A stretch of 64,000 nucleotides of DNA from Limnephilus marmoratus (Eukaryota; Arthropoda; Insecta; Trichoptera; Limnephilidae): assembly GCA_917880885.1 (NCBI GenBank), contig OU862916.1, positions 50,380,831 to 50,444,830 on the forward strand, given 5' to 3'. Below, piece by piece: positions 44,162-54,435 of this stretch. Each line of letters starts with the position of its first letter. Within the stretch, counting starts at the first letter, position 1. The translations under genes were made by a program, and so were the position numbers. The notes beneath the pieces are model-generated. The model was not told the origin of the DNA, did no database searches, and saw nothing but the letters and a program-made list of their open reading frames with translations.

Positions 44162-45026
44162 ATAGGCCACTTGCATCACATTTTTTTAAATTTTTTTCCG
44201 GTTTAGGCAAATATTCTAAGACATTCTGTATTTTTTTTTTTTTTAATCGTATTTTTGAAACCCTGGGGATTTTTTGAAAATTTCAATACGAAAAATCAGA
44301 CCATTTTTTATAAACCGGAAAGACGGGACATAATTTTATAGGTGTGAAAAAACGATAATTACATAGCCGAAAATCATTTAAAAAAAAAAAGAACGTTTTC
44401 CACACGAATGGCACAGGAGAATAACGAGGCATACCAAAAATATTACATCTCATAAATATTTTTTTCCTTGATCCATCTTATTGATCATAAATCATTATAA
44501 TGTACAGCGTCTATATTACTAAATTCAATGTAATATACTTGAACTTGTGAATTGTAATAATAATAAGAATATTATAAAATTTTATTTTGTTAAAATCAGC
44601 ACCATAATCATTATACCTCTAAAACATGTACCGACATCCTCTTCATGTTCTGAAGAGAACCCCGTACCCATTAATTGTACGGGGTTCTCTTCAGAACATC
44701 TGTCAAAAAATCAAACCAAATGATAAGTTCGCAGAGAACAAACAATAAATCTAGTGAACGAATTCAAAAATTCGCCTGAAATCAAAGTGATGCCATATAA
44801 AAAAATAAATCAGTGTGGAATTTTATAAAATTAATAGGAACATTTTCGGTGACGGGACATTTTCATGTAGTGACGTCACGAGCCCAAATAATGGATTTAT
44901 TTATTTAAAAATAAAAAAAAACTGTACATTTCTAAAACTTTTTACTAACATTTTCGTAATCTTAGTAAAAAACTCTATCCACACGATTTTTTCCAAGTCG
45001 TTATGAAGTCCATGCAAGTGGCCTAT
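44162..45026. mobile_element. Candidate non-autonomous DNA transposon with 15-17-bp terminal inverted repeats
   Basis: ATAGGCCACTTGCAT at the left end is matched exactly by ATGCAAGTGGCCTAT at the right end, 865 bp apart. Both sit next to TA-rich flanks. The interior is AT-rich, has no transposase and contains a perfect hairpin at 44,645-44,699. Only one copy was seen in the window, so element status is inferred from the terminal match. Confidence 0.5.
44645..44699. repeat. Perfect 23-bp inverted repeat with 9-base loop
   Basis: The left stem ATGTTCTGAAGAGAACCCCG plus TAC and the right stem GTACGGGGTTCTCTTCAGAA plus CAT pair at all 23 positions around CCATTAATT. It is more GC-rich than its surroundings. 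It could be a cruciform, a small-RNA hairpin or a relic of a palindromic element. Confidence 0.85.
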
Positions 45027-45113
45027 TAATTTGAAACAGAGAAAGAACTCGGTTAGTTGCTAAGCGGGAGCTGTAAACAACGCTACCCACGTCTCATTAG
45101 CACAGACTGAATA

Positions 45114-45148
45114 GGGGGATGGTTGTGGCGGGGGGAGGGGGTGGGGGG
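45114..45148 (+). other. G-run cluster (potential G-quadruplex)
   Basis: GGGGG is followed after 10 bases by GGGGGG-A-GGGGG-T-GGGGGG. The last three runs are separated by single bases, a strong quadruplex pattern by rule. Confidence 0.6.
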
Positions 45149-45589
45149 TTGATGAGTCACATTTTTTTCCTTTCCTGTATTTATATGAGGGTGAACTACC
45201 ACCGAGCTACCCCCAGCGGTTCATACTTGGCGATCATCCCTTTGGTTCCAAGGTAACAGAGGTTGGGTATTCTTTTGGGAATCAAAAATACTTTCCATAG
45301 ATATTGTCAAAATATTTATGCTAACTTCACACAACAAACAACATGTATATACGTACGAATATATATTTTTAAATTCAATTAATATGAAAAGTTGTTGGTA
45401 TAGAGCAGCAAAAGTGAAAATGATGAGTTTTTACAGCTTTTCTCTCTGGCAAACACATGAAAACGCATCTATTTTCAGCTCGCAAAGGCTTTTTCTTCTC
45501 TTGGATAGATCTTTTAAATTTCCGTTCGAGTATAAAAAAATAAAAGAATCAACGAAAGCTTCAAGAATTTGAAAATAAAGTAATGCCTA

Positions 45590-45870
45590 CAATTCACGAC
45601 ATATTTTTTCAGAACGATTCCAACCAGAGACCAAAGTCAACATTTTTCGCTTTACGCGATCGCTATTTTCATCTCTATTCTCATATCTACGATTTCAATT
45701 GTCATCACTGCAAACAACACATGAACCATGTATGCACTTTGATGCCAACTGAAATCGTAGATATGAAAATAGAGATGAAAATAGCGATCGCGTAAAGCGA
45801 AAAATGTTTGAAAAATGACTTTGGTCTCTAATTGGAATCGGGCTGAAAAAAGATGCCATGTATAATGGCC
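45590..45870. mobile_element. Foldback MITE family H, copy 2
   Basis: CAGAGACCAAAGTCAACATT, TTTCGCTTTACGCGATCGCT, ATTTTCATCTCTATT faces AATAGAGATGAAAATAGCGA, TCGCGTAAAGCGAAAAATGT, GACTTTGGTCTCTAATTGGA. The outer TTTTTTCAG..CGATTCC words also pair. The outermost bases agree less well than in copy 1. Confidence 0.8.
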
Positions 45871-45879
45871 GTAAGAATA

Positions 45880-46720
45880 TTTTTTTTAGATTGTTAGGAA
45901 GGTACCTCTTTAATTTGAATCTTATCCAATCCTTTGGTAGGATGTAAGGATTCCTCACATGAATTAAAACACTGTTTAAACATGGCCAATTGCATAAAAA
46001 TCAAACATTGTGCTTACGTAAGTCAATTTTAAAAGCTTCTCATCTAGATTCTCACCCGATTGCTTCTTGTCTACGTAAATGGTGTGCCTTTGAAAAAACA
46101 TGACTGATGTTTTGTAAAAATCATTTGTATAAACGTGTCAATAAACAGAGAACAGATTATATCGACATTCCTAATTCCCATCCCCTTCCCACCCCCACTG
46201 CACCCACCCCGCCCGCGCCACAAACCCCTGTTTAATCCAATCACAGACATCGATGTTTGTTAATAGTCTGTACGTCGAGATAGCTGAACCAAGCGTAAAA
46301 AATTAATATAACTTCACTAATTAATTATCTTCACATTCAACTTCAGAGTAAATAGATAATGCGTATGTTCAAATGATTTCTTGTTGTAAAACCTTAAGGG
46401 TATTAAAAACTTTTTCTTGTTAGATTCAATCGATGTTGTATTGTGTTATTTGACTGCATGGATTGATTTCTGGTTTAAATTGATGCATCTTCAAAAATAG
46501 TTAGTAATTGATTTCATTTTATCTTTTGATCTGCTTGAAACATACAATTCATAAATGCAGAATTTAGGTGGGTTTTCAGTTCAGCAGATGATAACTTGGA
46601 GCCTATTAGAAGAACCATAAAAGTAGAAACATACCAGTAGATTAACGCAGAACTGGCTTTAAAACGAAATAAATAAAACGCGTGTTGTTACCTATGATTA
46701 TTTTTCAAGAGAGGCAGTGT
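45880..46720. other. Unassigned sequence with a C-rich tract
   Basis: 46,178-46,215 has repeated C runs (CCC, CCCC, CCC, CCCCC, CCC, CCCC, CCC), a quadruplex pattern for the minus strand. The remainder is AT-rich and unassigned. Confidence 0.4.
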
Positions 46721-46724
46721 AGTG

Positions 46725-46925
46725 AACGTATGTCTTGCGGTATGAAAGAGACATGCGTGTATGAGTGAGACAGCTTGAGTAACATATAAAAGGGTGTGAT
46801 TGTTGTCCATTTGCTCTCTATACTATTAGACTTCTTAGAATCACCATTGTACAATATCTCGGAATAAACATCAATCGACTACCTACGTCTTATTATTGCG
46901 ATCTCACACTGTAATAAGATTATCA
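46725..46925 (+). mobile_element. Possible solo LTR or LTR fragment
   Basis: A TATA-like CATATAAAAGGG (about 46,785) is followed by CTCTCTATACT and, some 70 bases on, by a polyadenylation-type GGAATAAAC (about 46,861). The block is non-coding and GC-balanced, starting at TGTAGTGAACG. This is the layout of an insect LTR, but no partner LTR, primer-binding site or target duplication was found. Confidence 0.25.
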
Positions 46926-46989
46926 CTATCAGAGGAATCTGGATCCATCCAAGGGAGCCCAGAAACACGTGATGATAACCGGCCACGGT

Positions 46990-47560
46990 CATAACAGGTA
47001 GTGTTGGCAAAGTTGACTCAGGATGTCATGGATAACTAGGGGTACGAACCACCCAAATATTATATATACAGTTAAACCATATGAAATAAGTTATCAAGCA
47101 TTTGCCTACTCCTACAAATATTTAAATGACCAGATATATTTTCTACAAATTGCTCGCCAAATTGAAATAATTCGTAAAGGGATTACTTTCATCACAAATT
47201 AAAACATGACACAGATCTATAAGGATCTAATGTTGACTACGGCAGTGTTAGCGAACATGATGAAATAAAGTATTTTAAACATTTTGATTGCACTCTAGTT
47301 GTAAACGTTTTTATAGTTGCGTGTCCTGTTCAACGTGCATTCATTAATAAAGTGGCCACCCCAGTAACCAGTAATAATTATGTCTGTGTAACAACCGCAC
47401 ATACGAACGGAATAAAATCAATAAAAGACATGTGAAGTCTCGTGTTCTTAGTTCGAGACTCTTCAGTATCGACATTTTCATCATTATGCTATTAGTGAGA
47501 TCAACCACTCAGTAATTATTTTAATTTATCCTCATTACTGCAACCGCATTTTCACGTTTG
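46990..47560. other. Unassigned AT-rich intergenic sequence
   Basis: No gene or repeat was recognised. Confidence 0.35.
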
Positions 47561-47564
47561 AATT

Positions 47565-47765
47565 TATAATATTTTTTTAACTTTATGAGTAAAACCTCAA
47601 ATTGTAATATTTGCTTTCCGGGCAAAGTCCCCAGGACCTTTTGCCCGGAAAGCAAGAGGTCCTGGGTTCGAGTCCCAGAGGTATCAATATGTTTTTCTGA
47701 TTTTTCTGTTTCCAGATTTTTGATTGAGTTTCGCTTATATTGTCTTCATTTATTTAAATATTTTT
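47565..47765. repeat. Foldback family L, copy 1, left arm replaced by a tRNA-like hairpin segment
   Basis: The left flank TTTTTTAACTTTATGAGTAA and the right part CTGATTTTTCTGTTTCCAGA, GATTGAGTTTCGCTTATATT, GTCTTCATTT match the L copy at 54.1 kb. The expected left arm is replaced at about 47,610-47,690 by GCTTTCCGGGCAAAG, CCCCAGGACC, TTTTGCCCGGAAAGC and AGGTCCTGGGTTCGAGTCCC. The last is a good tRNA T arm with B box. The segment has two interleaved inverted repeats. Confidence 0.65.
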
Positions 47766-47769
47766 TATA

Positions 47770-48235
47770 ATATTTTCGGTTTTCTGAAATATTGGGCAGA
47801 ACAAAATTGTACCGTTCATCAAGTTAGAATCAATACAGATGCTGATGAGTTGAATCCAATGATATTTTTCTGAGAAAGAAAAAATATGTTGTATCTATAG
47901 ATGCTATTTCTACACATATTCCACTTACAATTTTATGTTTACATACACATTTTTTTAAACATACGTCGCATGACTACAATTATAATAATAATTTTGTAGG
48001 TTGAATATTGCATTTTTGTGAAAAATCAACTAAAATGCACTGCATTAGTTTTTGGTAAGTTACTACCTTGTTTAAAGAGTATTTATACGTCTGTAAATTT
48101 GTTTCTACGTTCCTTTTCCGGTTCAAGATAGTGGCCATTTTAATGGTTCAATAAAAATCCCTTTTTCAAATGCGAACGCACGTTTATTTGGACTTTTATA
48201 TTCGTATATTTTCTCCTTTTTATTATGGTACCTAC
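47770..48235. other. Unassigned AT-rich intergenic sequence
   Basis: No gene or repeat was recognised. Confidence 0.35.
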
Positions 48236-48586
48236 CTTTTTTTTACATGAGCTCCACACCTGAGGCCTTGAGAAAAATAATTTCCCTCAGGGCCTATGTC
48301 ATCTTTGGGGATGCTGTGTGGAGGGTTTTTTAAGGAAAAGAAGGAGAGGGGAGTTCTGGGAAGGAGAAGGGTTTAAGGGGTGTGTAGGAATCTGGGGTTC
48401 AGTGTGTTTTAGTCATCCGCCTCCAAGACCTAGACAAACCTCACCCCATGAACCCGGGCACCCCTGCTAAATCACCATACGTAGCGAACCACTTGGGGTG
48501 ACCTATGGCAGAGGTGTTGGTTATCCAATAAAGGTTCCCGGAGCGGCGGTACCCATTCTCGCCTCCCAAATTGAAATCTACCACTA
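48236..48586 (-). mobile_element. SINE family A, copy 9 (antisense), both ends present
   Basis: The antisense tail TTTTTTTTACATGAGCTCCA leads to the hairpin (AGGCCTTGAGAAA, TTTCCCTCAGGGCCT), GGGGATGCTGTGTGGAGGGT, GGGAGTTCTGGGAAGGAGAA, CAAACCTCACCCCATGAACC, CGGGCACCCCTGCTAAATCA, GCGAACCACTTGGGGTGACC and GGTTATCCAATAAAGGTTCC. It ends at GCCTCCCAAATTG. About 130 bp of the central region present in copies 1, 4 and 7 is missing, so it is an internal-deletion subtype. Confidence 0.8.
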
Positions 48587-48899
48587 ATTATCAATTAGTG
48601 ACATTACTTTGAACAAACCGTACGTAAGTAATTTCTTAATTGAAATTTAAAAATAATAAAATATAAATATGTTGTTTATAAAAGTATTTCAAATCTTATG
48701 ATTACAAAGGAAATTTTGGATCGAATTTATTAAATAAGAGAAAATTAGAAACTTAATTTTTAGAATAATAGATCAACTCTTCACAAAACTACTAATACCT
48801 ATAGGTAGGTACCAAGTAACGTAACACAATAAATTGTTGTGGCAGGTACTTCGGAGTATTCTTTATTGAAATTCTATCAAGCTGAATTAAAAAAAAAAA

Positions 48900-48965
48900 A
48901 CATGTTGGTACCTCGTGTCTGGTACCCACCCAAGCGTCGTGAGTTCAATTCCTCCGCTAGCTATT
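48900..48965 (+). other. tRNA-like segment related to family G
   Basis: TACCCACCCAAGCGTCGTGA is followed by GTTCAATTCCTCCG, a B-box match. The same order (CCACCCAGGCGTCATGAGTT) appears on the minus strand of the G copy at 50.6 kb. It is a head fragment only. Confidence 0.4.
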
Positions 48966-48969
48966 CCTC

Positions 48970-50455
48970 CATCACGGTACACATTGTTCCAAAGATATTG
49001 AAATGTAAGTAGATGTGCTATCTGCAGTTTTTACTAGGTGTGACTGGGCTTCCGGGTGTCGCCGATATTGTTTACCAATTAACAAATAAACTAAATGAAC
49101 GAATAATTAACGAATAAACCAAACGAACGTTAAACTAAATGAACGAATTATTTCCGTATTCAAACTATATTGTTAACCAATACTGATGCACATCTTCAAA
49201 AAGTTAACGAAATTAACAAATTATTTTCGTATGCAAACTACTCTAAGTAGTGCGTAGTCCGCCGACAGTTGCGCGGACACCATAGCATATCTCTATTTGA
49301 ATATCTTTGCATTGTTCTCTTACTGTGGTGATAGTAGAAGATTTTGAAATATTGTCAGGTTATTCGTAACCCAAAAAATTCTTTCTTTAAAAAAATAAAC
49401 AAAATAAGCTATAAAATTTTAACATTTTTAATCAGTTGTTTAGTTAACGCAAGCCAATATAATGGTGTTCATCATATTGTAAAATATTAATATATCGATA
49501 TTATTTGATGCCATTAAGACTACAGCTGCACATTTCATTTTCAATCAATACCATCGATACAAGTCCTGCATGGATAGGGCATTATAGGCAGCGGAATAAG
49601 TAGAAGGGAGTGTGTCACCCCTCGTTAGTAATTAGACAAATCTAGGCCCGGGCAGGGGTGGTGAGCCGCGGCACGCAACCGACTAAACAACCCACCCCTG
49701 CACTCTGCACCCTGCGCCCTCTGCCGAACCACCCACAAACATCATTCGTGGATCAGGTCTTGTTGGAGAAATAAAAATATTCATTACGCTATTTATTAAT
49801 TATTTGTTGTGTCCTTTTAAACCGTAAGAAATTTCACCGAAAAATAAATATATAAAAAATTATTTTATTTTATTTGATATTTTTTCACCAAATTTATGAC
49901 CATCTTTTAACTTGCCAAATATCGTGGTAGATAAGGGGGTATTTCACCATCCTCCTCAAAGATTATCTGTACGATAATGTACTTTTTTGATTAATTAAAT
50001 GCAATTAATTTATTTAAAAAGTCTGAGATATTAAGTATTTGGCATGTGCACCTATGAATGGTGGCAAAATATAGGTTAAGTTTGTCGGGTTTTTTTACCT
50101 GTTGGGAGCATTTATTTGTTAATTTATAAATATTGGTTATCATATGGATAAGCTATGAGGAGTATGGTGAAATGATTCCTAAATATCATTTACAGAACAA
50201 GAATTCTTATTTTTACATTCTTAACATTTGGAAAAATTGGTATAAAAATTGTCTTAAAATTATTTAAAAGAAAAATTAAGAATTCTACCTCTTTTTCAGA
50301 AATTTCATTAAATAGTACCATTCTTCTTGCCATACTATGCCGTTCTAGTGGTATCTTTAACACGTTGTGGTAATGACTACGGGCATAGTTTTCAGGCACA
50401 TATAGGCCATAGCATTCCAAGGGGAATTAACTATCAAAACAAATATATTAATATT
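48970..50455. other. Unassigned sequence with degenerate short repeats
   Basis: At 49,080-49,160, AAACTAAATGAACGAAT-type words recur irregularly. The patch at 49,640-49,740 is GC-rich (GGCCCGGGCAGGGGTGG and so on) with no exon recognised. The rest is AT-rich. Confidence 0.3.
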
Positions 50456-50465
50456 TAGTTTTTTG

Positions 50466-50545
50466 TGCCAAGACCGAGTTGTTTGGCGGTCCGACCTCTC
50501 TGCCTACCCCTGCGGGGAAACGGCGTGATGGTTAGTTAGTTAATA
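50466..50545 (+). mobile_element. Retroposon 3' end of a Lepidoptera-like type
   Basis: GACCTCTCTGCCTACCCCTG, CGGGGAAACGGCGTGATGG ends in a GTTAGTTAGTTA tail. From memory, a CTCTGCCTACCCC..GGCGTGATG block followed by a short tandem tail is a common retroposon terminus in moth genomes. Only the 3' 80 bp or so is present. Confidence 0.45.
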
Positions 50546-50549
50546 AAGT

Positions 50550-50695
50550 CAAACATTCCTGGGTTACGATTAATCTGACATTTTAAAAAATCTCATACTA
50601 CCACCACAAAATGAAGAAAATGTTGGCGAGGCACTGAACTCATGACGCCTGGGTGGGACCCAAACGACATTCCAACTTAGCTACTGACATGTTAA
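50550..50695 (-). mobile_element. SINE-like family G, copy 2, minus orientation
   Basis: It matches copy 1 (24.7 kb) through GGGTTACGA, CATACTACCACCACAAAATG, GCGAGGCACTGAACTCATGA and CGCCTGGGTGGGACCCAAAC. The B box is more decayed than in copy 1. Confidence 0.5.
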
Positions 50696-50699
50696 GGCA

Positions 50700-52150
50700 A
50701 TCCAATAGTTTAGGAAAAAATCGAAATCAGAACCTAATCACGCCCTTTATGGGAGGAGTTTAAAAATACTTGAAAAAAAGCGTTGGAAAAGGCATTCGAA
50801 AAATTTGTTTTACACCTTGATTTCGTAAAGGCCTGAGAAAAATATTAATTCCTTTTTCACGCATTGTTTATTGTGATAAAACGGAAATTTAAAATTGATT
50901 TCACGAAACAAGAGGTGCGTTCTTGTGCCCATGCCATAAGGGTCACTTCAAGAATCCAAATTCGTAGATTGCGGGCCGTATTGATTGTTTTAAAAAATAA
51001 CAACGATGAAATGCATATTTTATTTTATTTTGTGAAGTTCGGGCGTAAATATCATTTTTTTGCGATTTTTATAAAATAAACTTAATTTGTCATATTATAC
51101 AATAAAACCGTATCCGAAAAGGGGTTTATAAGTAGGAGAGTTTGTACTTGAAAGTATTTTTCAGAGACCTAATACTTTATTTTTTTGTAGGCTTATTAAA
51201 AGACTTATTTAAAAAAAAATGACCAATATTTTTAAAGGCCAAGATATATTCTACACGCGGTATTTAATTGAAGCATCTATAAATAATACTTCTAAGCGAT
51301 CAAATTTTCAAAACAAAAACATATGATTTTGCATTATTTAGTATGGCTTCATCTTAAGCACTATAATAAAATTAAATATAGTAAGATTCCTATTTGTACC
51401 CAAATTTACAACCACATGAGAAGATGAATAACAACTTGATTATACTTACCGCATATAAATAATTTATTTCAGAAGAGAACAACGCGTCCACTACTCAATA
51501 CTTTATTATGTTCTTCTAAAAAATCTAAGGCAACGAATTCCAACTTAAATGGAAACCATTGCTATATCGTAGAAGATTCTTACTGAAATAATGCAAATAC
51601 AAATACCAGTTTATAAGATTCCATTCTAACAACTGGAGTAACCCAATCGAAGATGTTTCTTTACCTACCGCGAGTTGTGTGGTGTATTTATTTTGAACCA
51701 CGTAAAACACAGGTACAAACTAGTTAATAGTATCGTATTGAGGGAGGTCAATAATGGGTCTGGCATATTTTGACATGCCGTATAAAATACCTACGCGGGT
51801 TTTTCGTGAATCAAAATGGAATTGAATTTGTTGCAAAGAATTGTAGAAAAGGCCACAAAAAACGATTTGACTACAACAGGCCGAATCGGCCACAACAGGC
51901 ATAGACTTCAACATTGTATGTAGCTGTCGTATATTGTTATTAGAGTCGTGACGATTTCTTATCGCCGTCGTAATATGTCGTGAATGTAACACTTGGGCTG
52001 GCTGGTTGTTTCAAGATTTTGATTTATATTGCTTTAAAAGTGTGTTCCGTGTTAACGCGAATGTAACTTAATAATTATAATGAAATGTGCATGTTTAATA
52101 ATGTCGTTAATATTTACTTAATGAGGATTTAGAGCAAAACTTGAATGTTG
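50700..52150. other. Unassigned AT-rich intergenic sequence
   Basis: No gene or repeat was recognised. Confidence 0.35.
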
Positions 52151-52155
52151 GAGTT

Positions 52156-52520
52156 TTTTTATTTTTACATTAACCCCACAAATGAGGCCCTGAGGAAAAT
52201 AATTCCCCTCAGGGCCTATGTCATCTTTGGGGATGCTGTGTGGAGGGTCTTTTCAGGAAAGGAAGTTCTGGGAAGGAAAAGGGTATAAGGGGAGGGTTGG
52301 AATCTGGGAGTCAGTGCATCCATCCTCCCACTGCGGTTCAAGGCGATGTTCTGAGAGAGTACGGCCAGAGAGATCAAAGGGTCTCCTTCAACCAGTCTCT
52401 CAAGTCCGTCTGCTAAGCCACGAATCGTAGCGAACCACTTGGGGTGATCCATGGCAGAAGTGTTGTTTATCCAATAAATGGTTCCCGGGGCGACGGTACC
52501 CTTATCCGCCTTCCAAATTA
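52156..52520 (-). mobile_element. SINE family A, copy 10 (antisense)
   Basis: It runs TTTTTACATTAACCCCACAA, GAGGCCCTGAGGAAAATAAT, CCTCAGGGCCTATGTCATCT, GGAAGTTCTGGGAAGGAAAA, GCGGTTCAAGGCGATGTTCT, AACCAGTCTCTCAAG, TAGCGAACCACTTGGGGTGA and CCAATAAATGGTTCCCGGGG. It ends near CGCCTTCCAAATT. The stretch between the AACCAGTCT and CTGCTAAG words is missing. Confidence 0.8.
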
Positions 52521-52861
52521 ACAGTATTTATTGTACATAACTAAACTGCCTAAGTAACAATATTTTATATTTGAAATTTAATATTTTATTTATAATTAGA
52601 TAAATTGAAGATGTCCACTGACTTGGTATAATTATTTCCCTCTGTTAGAATTCTGTGCAAAGAGGAATACAAATGGTAGTCAGTCCCAGAATATAAGCAC
52701 TGAAATAAATCCTGACTCCTAGTATTATATAGTGGAATCTGAAAGTTTATCAATGCAAGCAATACCAGACATCAACTACGAGTACATCACTGATAATTTT
52801 ATATAGAAATACCAATAAGTCAGTGAAAATCCTTCCGTCTGACAATTTATGCATCATTATC

Positions 52862-53146
52862 ATTACATAGTATAAAATGAAGTCGCTCAAGATGTATGTG
52901 CGCATTGATCTTTTAAACTACGTAACGGATTTTCATGCGATTTTCACCAGTAGATAGAGTGATTCAAGGGGAAGGTTTTTATGTATAATACATGCTTATT
53001 ACAGTAGAGAAAAGCCGAGAAATTCAAATATTCAATTCAGGCAGCGGGCAGCGGGCAGCGGCAAGCGGGTGGTGTGGTTTTTATAAAGGTTGGGTAATGG
53101 CGTTGTGTTTCGTTAGCCACAGCAACGTGTGGCCGGGTCTGCTAGT
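52862..53146 (+). mobile_element. Non-autonomous Helitron-like element, copy 2
   Basis: It starts near ATTACATAGTATAAAATGAA, GTCGCTC and holds AACTACGTAACGGATTTTCA, TAGATAGAGTGATTCAAGGG and GAAGGTTT, a motif series known to me from insect Helitrons. The end GTTAGCCACAGCAACGTGTG, GCCGGGTCTGCTAGT shows the terminal hairpin (53,117-53,134) and CTAGT (53,142-53,146). GCAGCGG-type short repeats lie at 53,040-53,065. Confidence 0.65.
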
Positions 53147-53149
53147 ATT

Positions 53150-53795
53150 CATATAATTTAAAAAGCGATGTGAATGAGAATGAAATGTGTTGAGAATGAA
53201 GTAAATTTAATGTTTAATAATGCTGTTGATATTTACGTAATTAGGTTTAGAGCAAAATATTTGGAATGTTGGAGTAATGGGAAAGTTTTGACCTTGGCGT
53301 AAAAAGTAAGAATGTTCGCAGTTTTTTGTAAAACCACATTATTAGTGAAGCTCTTAAACACAGATCAAAACCAAAGGACATAAAGTCAAAGTTTCAGATT
53401 TTTAAAGGGCCTTACTATAACAGCTGACCGCATGTTTTGTTCTCACGTTGCAGAACTGTCAAAATAAGTGGCCGATGGTCAGTTCTAATATATGAGAACA
53501 GTCGGAATATGCGGTTAACGGCCGCGGTAATGCGTTTAGAAGATTGATAGTCGGGTTCATGTTTAGTTTTATGGTATTCTTGTCTGAAAAATTAATTTTT
53601 GTGTTTAAATTGAACGGATTTTCAGTCATGATACAAAATGTGCTTTGAGTATTTAAAACAGATTGAAAATATTCCTGATGGTATCACATGAGATTCTTTA
53701 AAAATGGATGTTACGTATAAAAATTACATTATTCATTTTGAAGGCACTTCCGTTTTTATGTGTCAAATCTGCCTATGTAATTATAGCATCCTCAA
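53150..53795. other. Unassigned AT-rich intergenic sequence
   Basis: No gene or repeat was recognised. Confidence 0.3.
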
Positions 53796-53799
53796 TAGT

Positions 53800-53930
53800 G
53801 GGACAAAAATACAACCTCAAGGCTGAAAAGAGCAGGAAGGAGAGGAAAATTGAGGAGAGGAAGGTGGGAATTACCTGGCAATTCAGATTTAGTCACCAAA
53901 TAAGGCTAATTTCAGTTTTAAAAATGGTGG
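53800..53930 (-). mobile_element. SINE family B internal fragment, minus orientation
   Basis: The words CTCAAGGCTGAAAAGAGCAG, GAGGAAGGTGGGAATTACCT and GGCAATTCAGATTTAGTCAC follow the family B body in antisense order. Both ends are missing. Confidence 0.5.
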
Positions 53931-54035
53931 TAATGGTATACTGAGAGACCCCATATACCTACCATTTTGTCTTGAGGGTCAGCACACAATTTTGGCGCTA
54001 AATTCTTCAAATGATTTTTTTTTCTTTTTATTTTT

Positions 54036-54195
54036 AATTTTTAACTTTATGAGTAAAATCTCAAATTATATTATTTAATTAAATGAAGACAATGTTAGCG
54101 AAACTCAATTGAAAATCTGGAAATCTTTTTCTGATTTTTCTGTTTTCAGATTTTCGATTGAGTTTCGCTAACATTGTCTTCATTTAATTAAAGAC
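54036..54195. repeat. Foldback family L, copy 2, intact hairpin
   Basis: The left arm TTTAATTAAATGAAGACAAT, GTTAGCGAAACTCAATTGAA, AATCTG (from 54,074) is mirrored by CAGATTTTCGATTGAGTTTC, GCTAACATTGTCTTCATTTA, ATTAAA (to 54,192) with one mismatch over 46 bp. The loop is T-rich. It shares the AACTTTATGAGTAAAATCTC flank with copy 1. Confidence 0.8.
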
Positions 54196-54239
54196 TTTAT
54201 TTTCTTACAGAAATTAAAAGATTACAGTTTAAGGATTTT

Positions 54240-54432
54240 ATTTATCGCCCTAGTGAAATACCAGCACACTTCATCAAGGTTCGAAATGCCTTTAGCTTTT
54301 AATGGCTTGTTTAAAAACCAGATCTGATAGCCAGGTACTTCCCAATCCCATTCCCGCTATCTTTTCAGCCTCACAAGATACTCCAAGATTGAGAGCAGTT
54401 GGGACTCTTGTGTGGTAGTCACATAAAATAAA
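54240..54432 (+). mobile_element. SINE family B copy, 5'-truncated
   Basis: It contains ATCGCCCTAGTGAAATACCA, CAGATCTGATAGCCAGGTAC, TTCAGCCTCACAAGATACTC, GAGAGCAGTTGGGACTCTTG and TGTGGTAGTCACATAAAATA. The tail resembles the copy ending at 19,165, suggesting a shared subfamily. Confidence 0.65.
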
Positions 54433-54435
54433 ATT

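Noticed and set aside
44871..44878. CRE palindrome TGACGTCA (also at 62,360)
   Set aside because: Single 8-bp words are too short to support a regulatory call in 64 kb.
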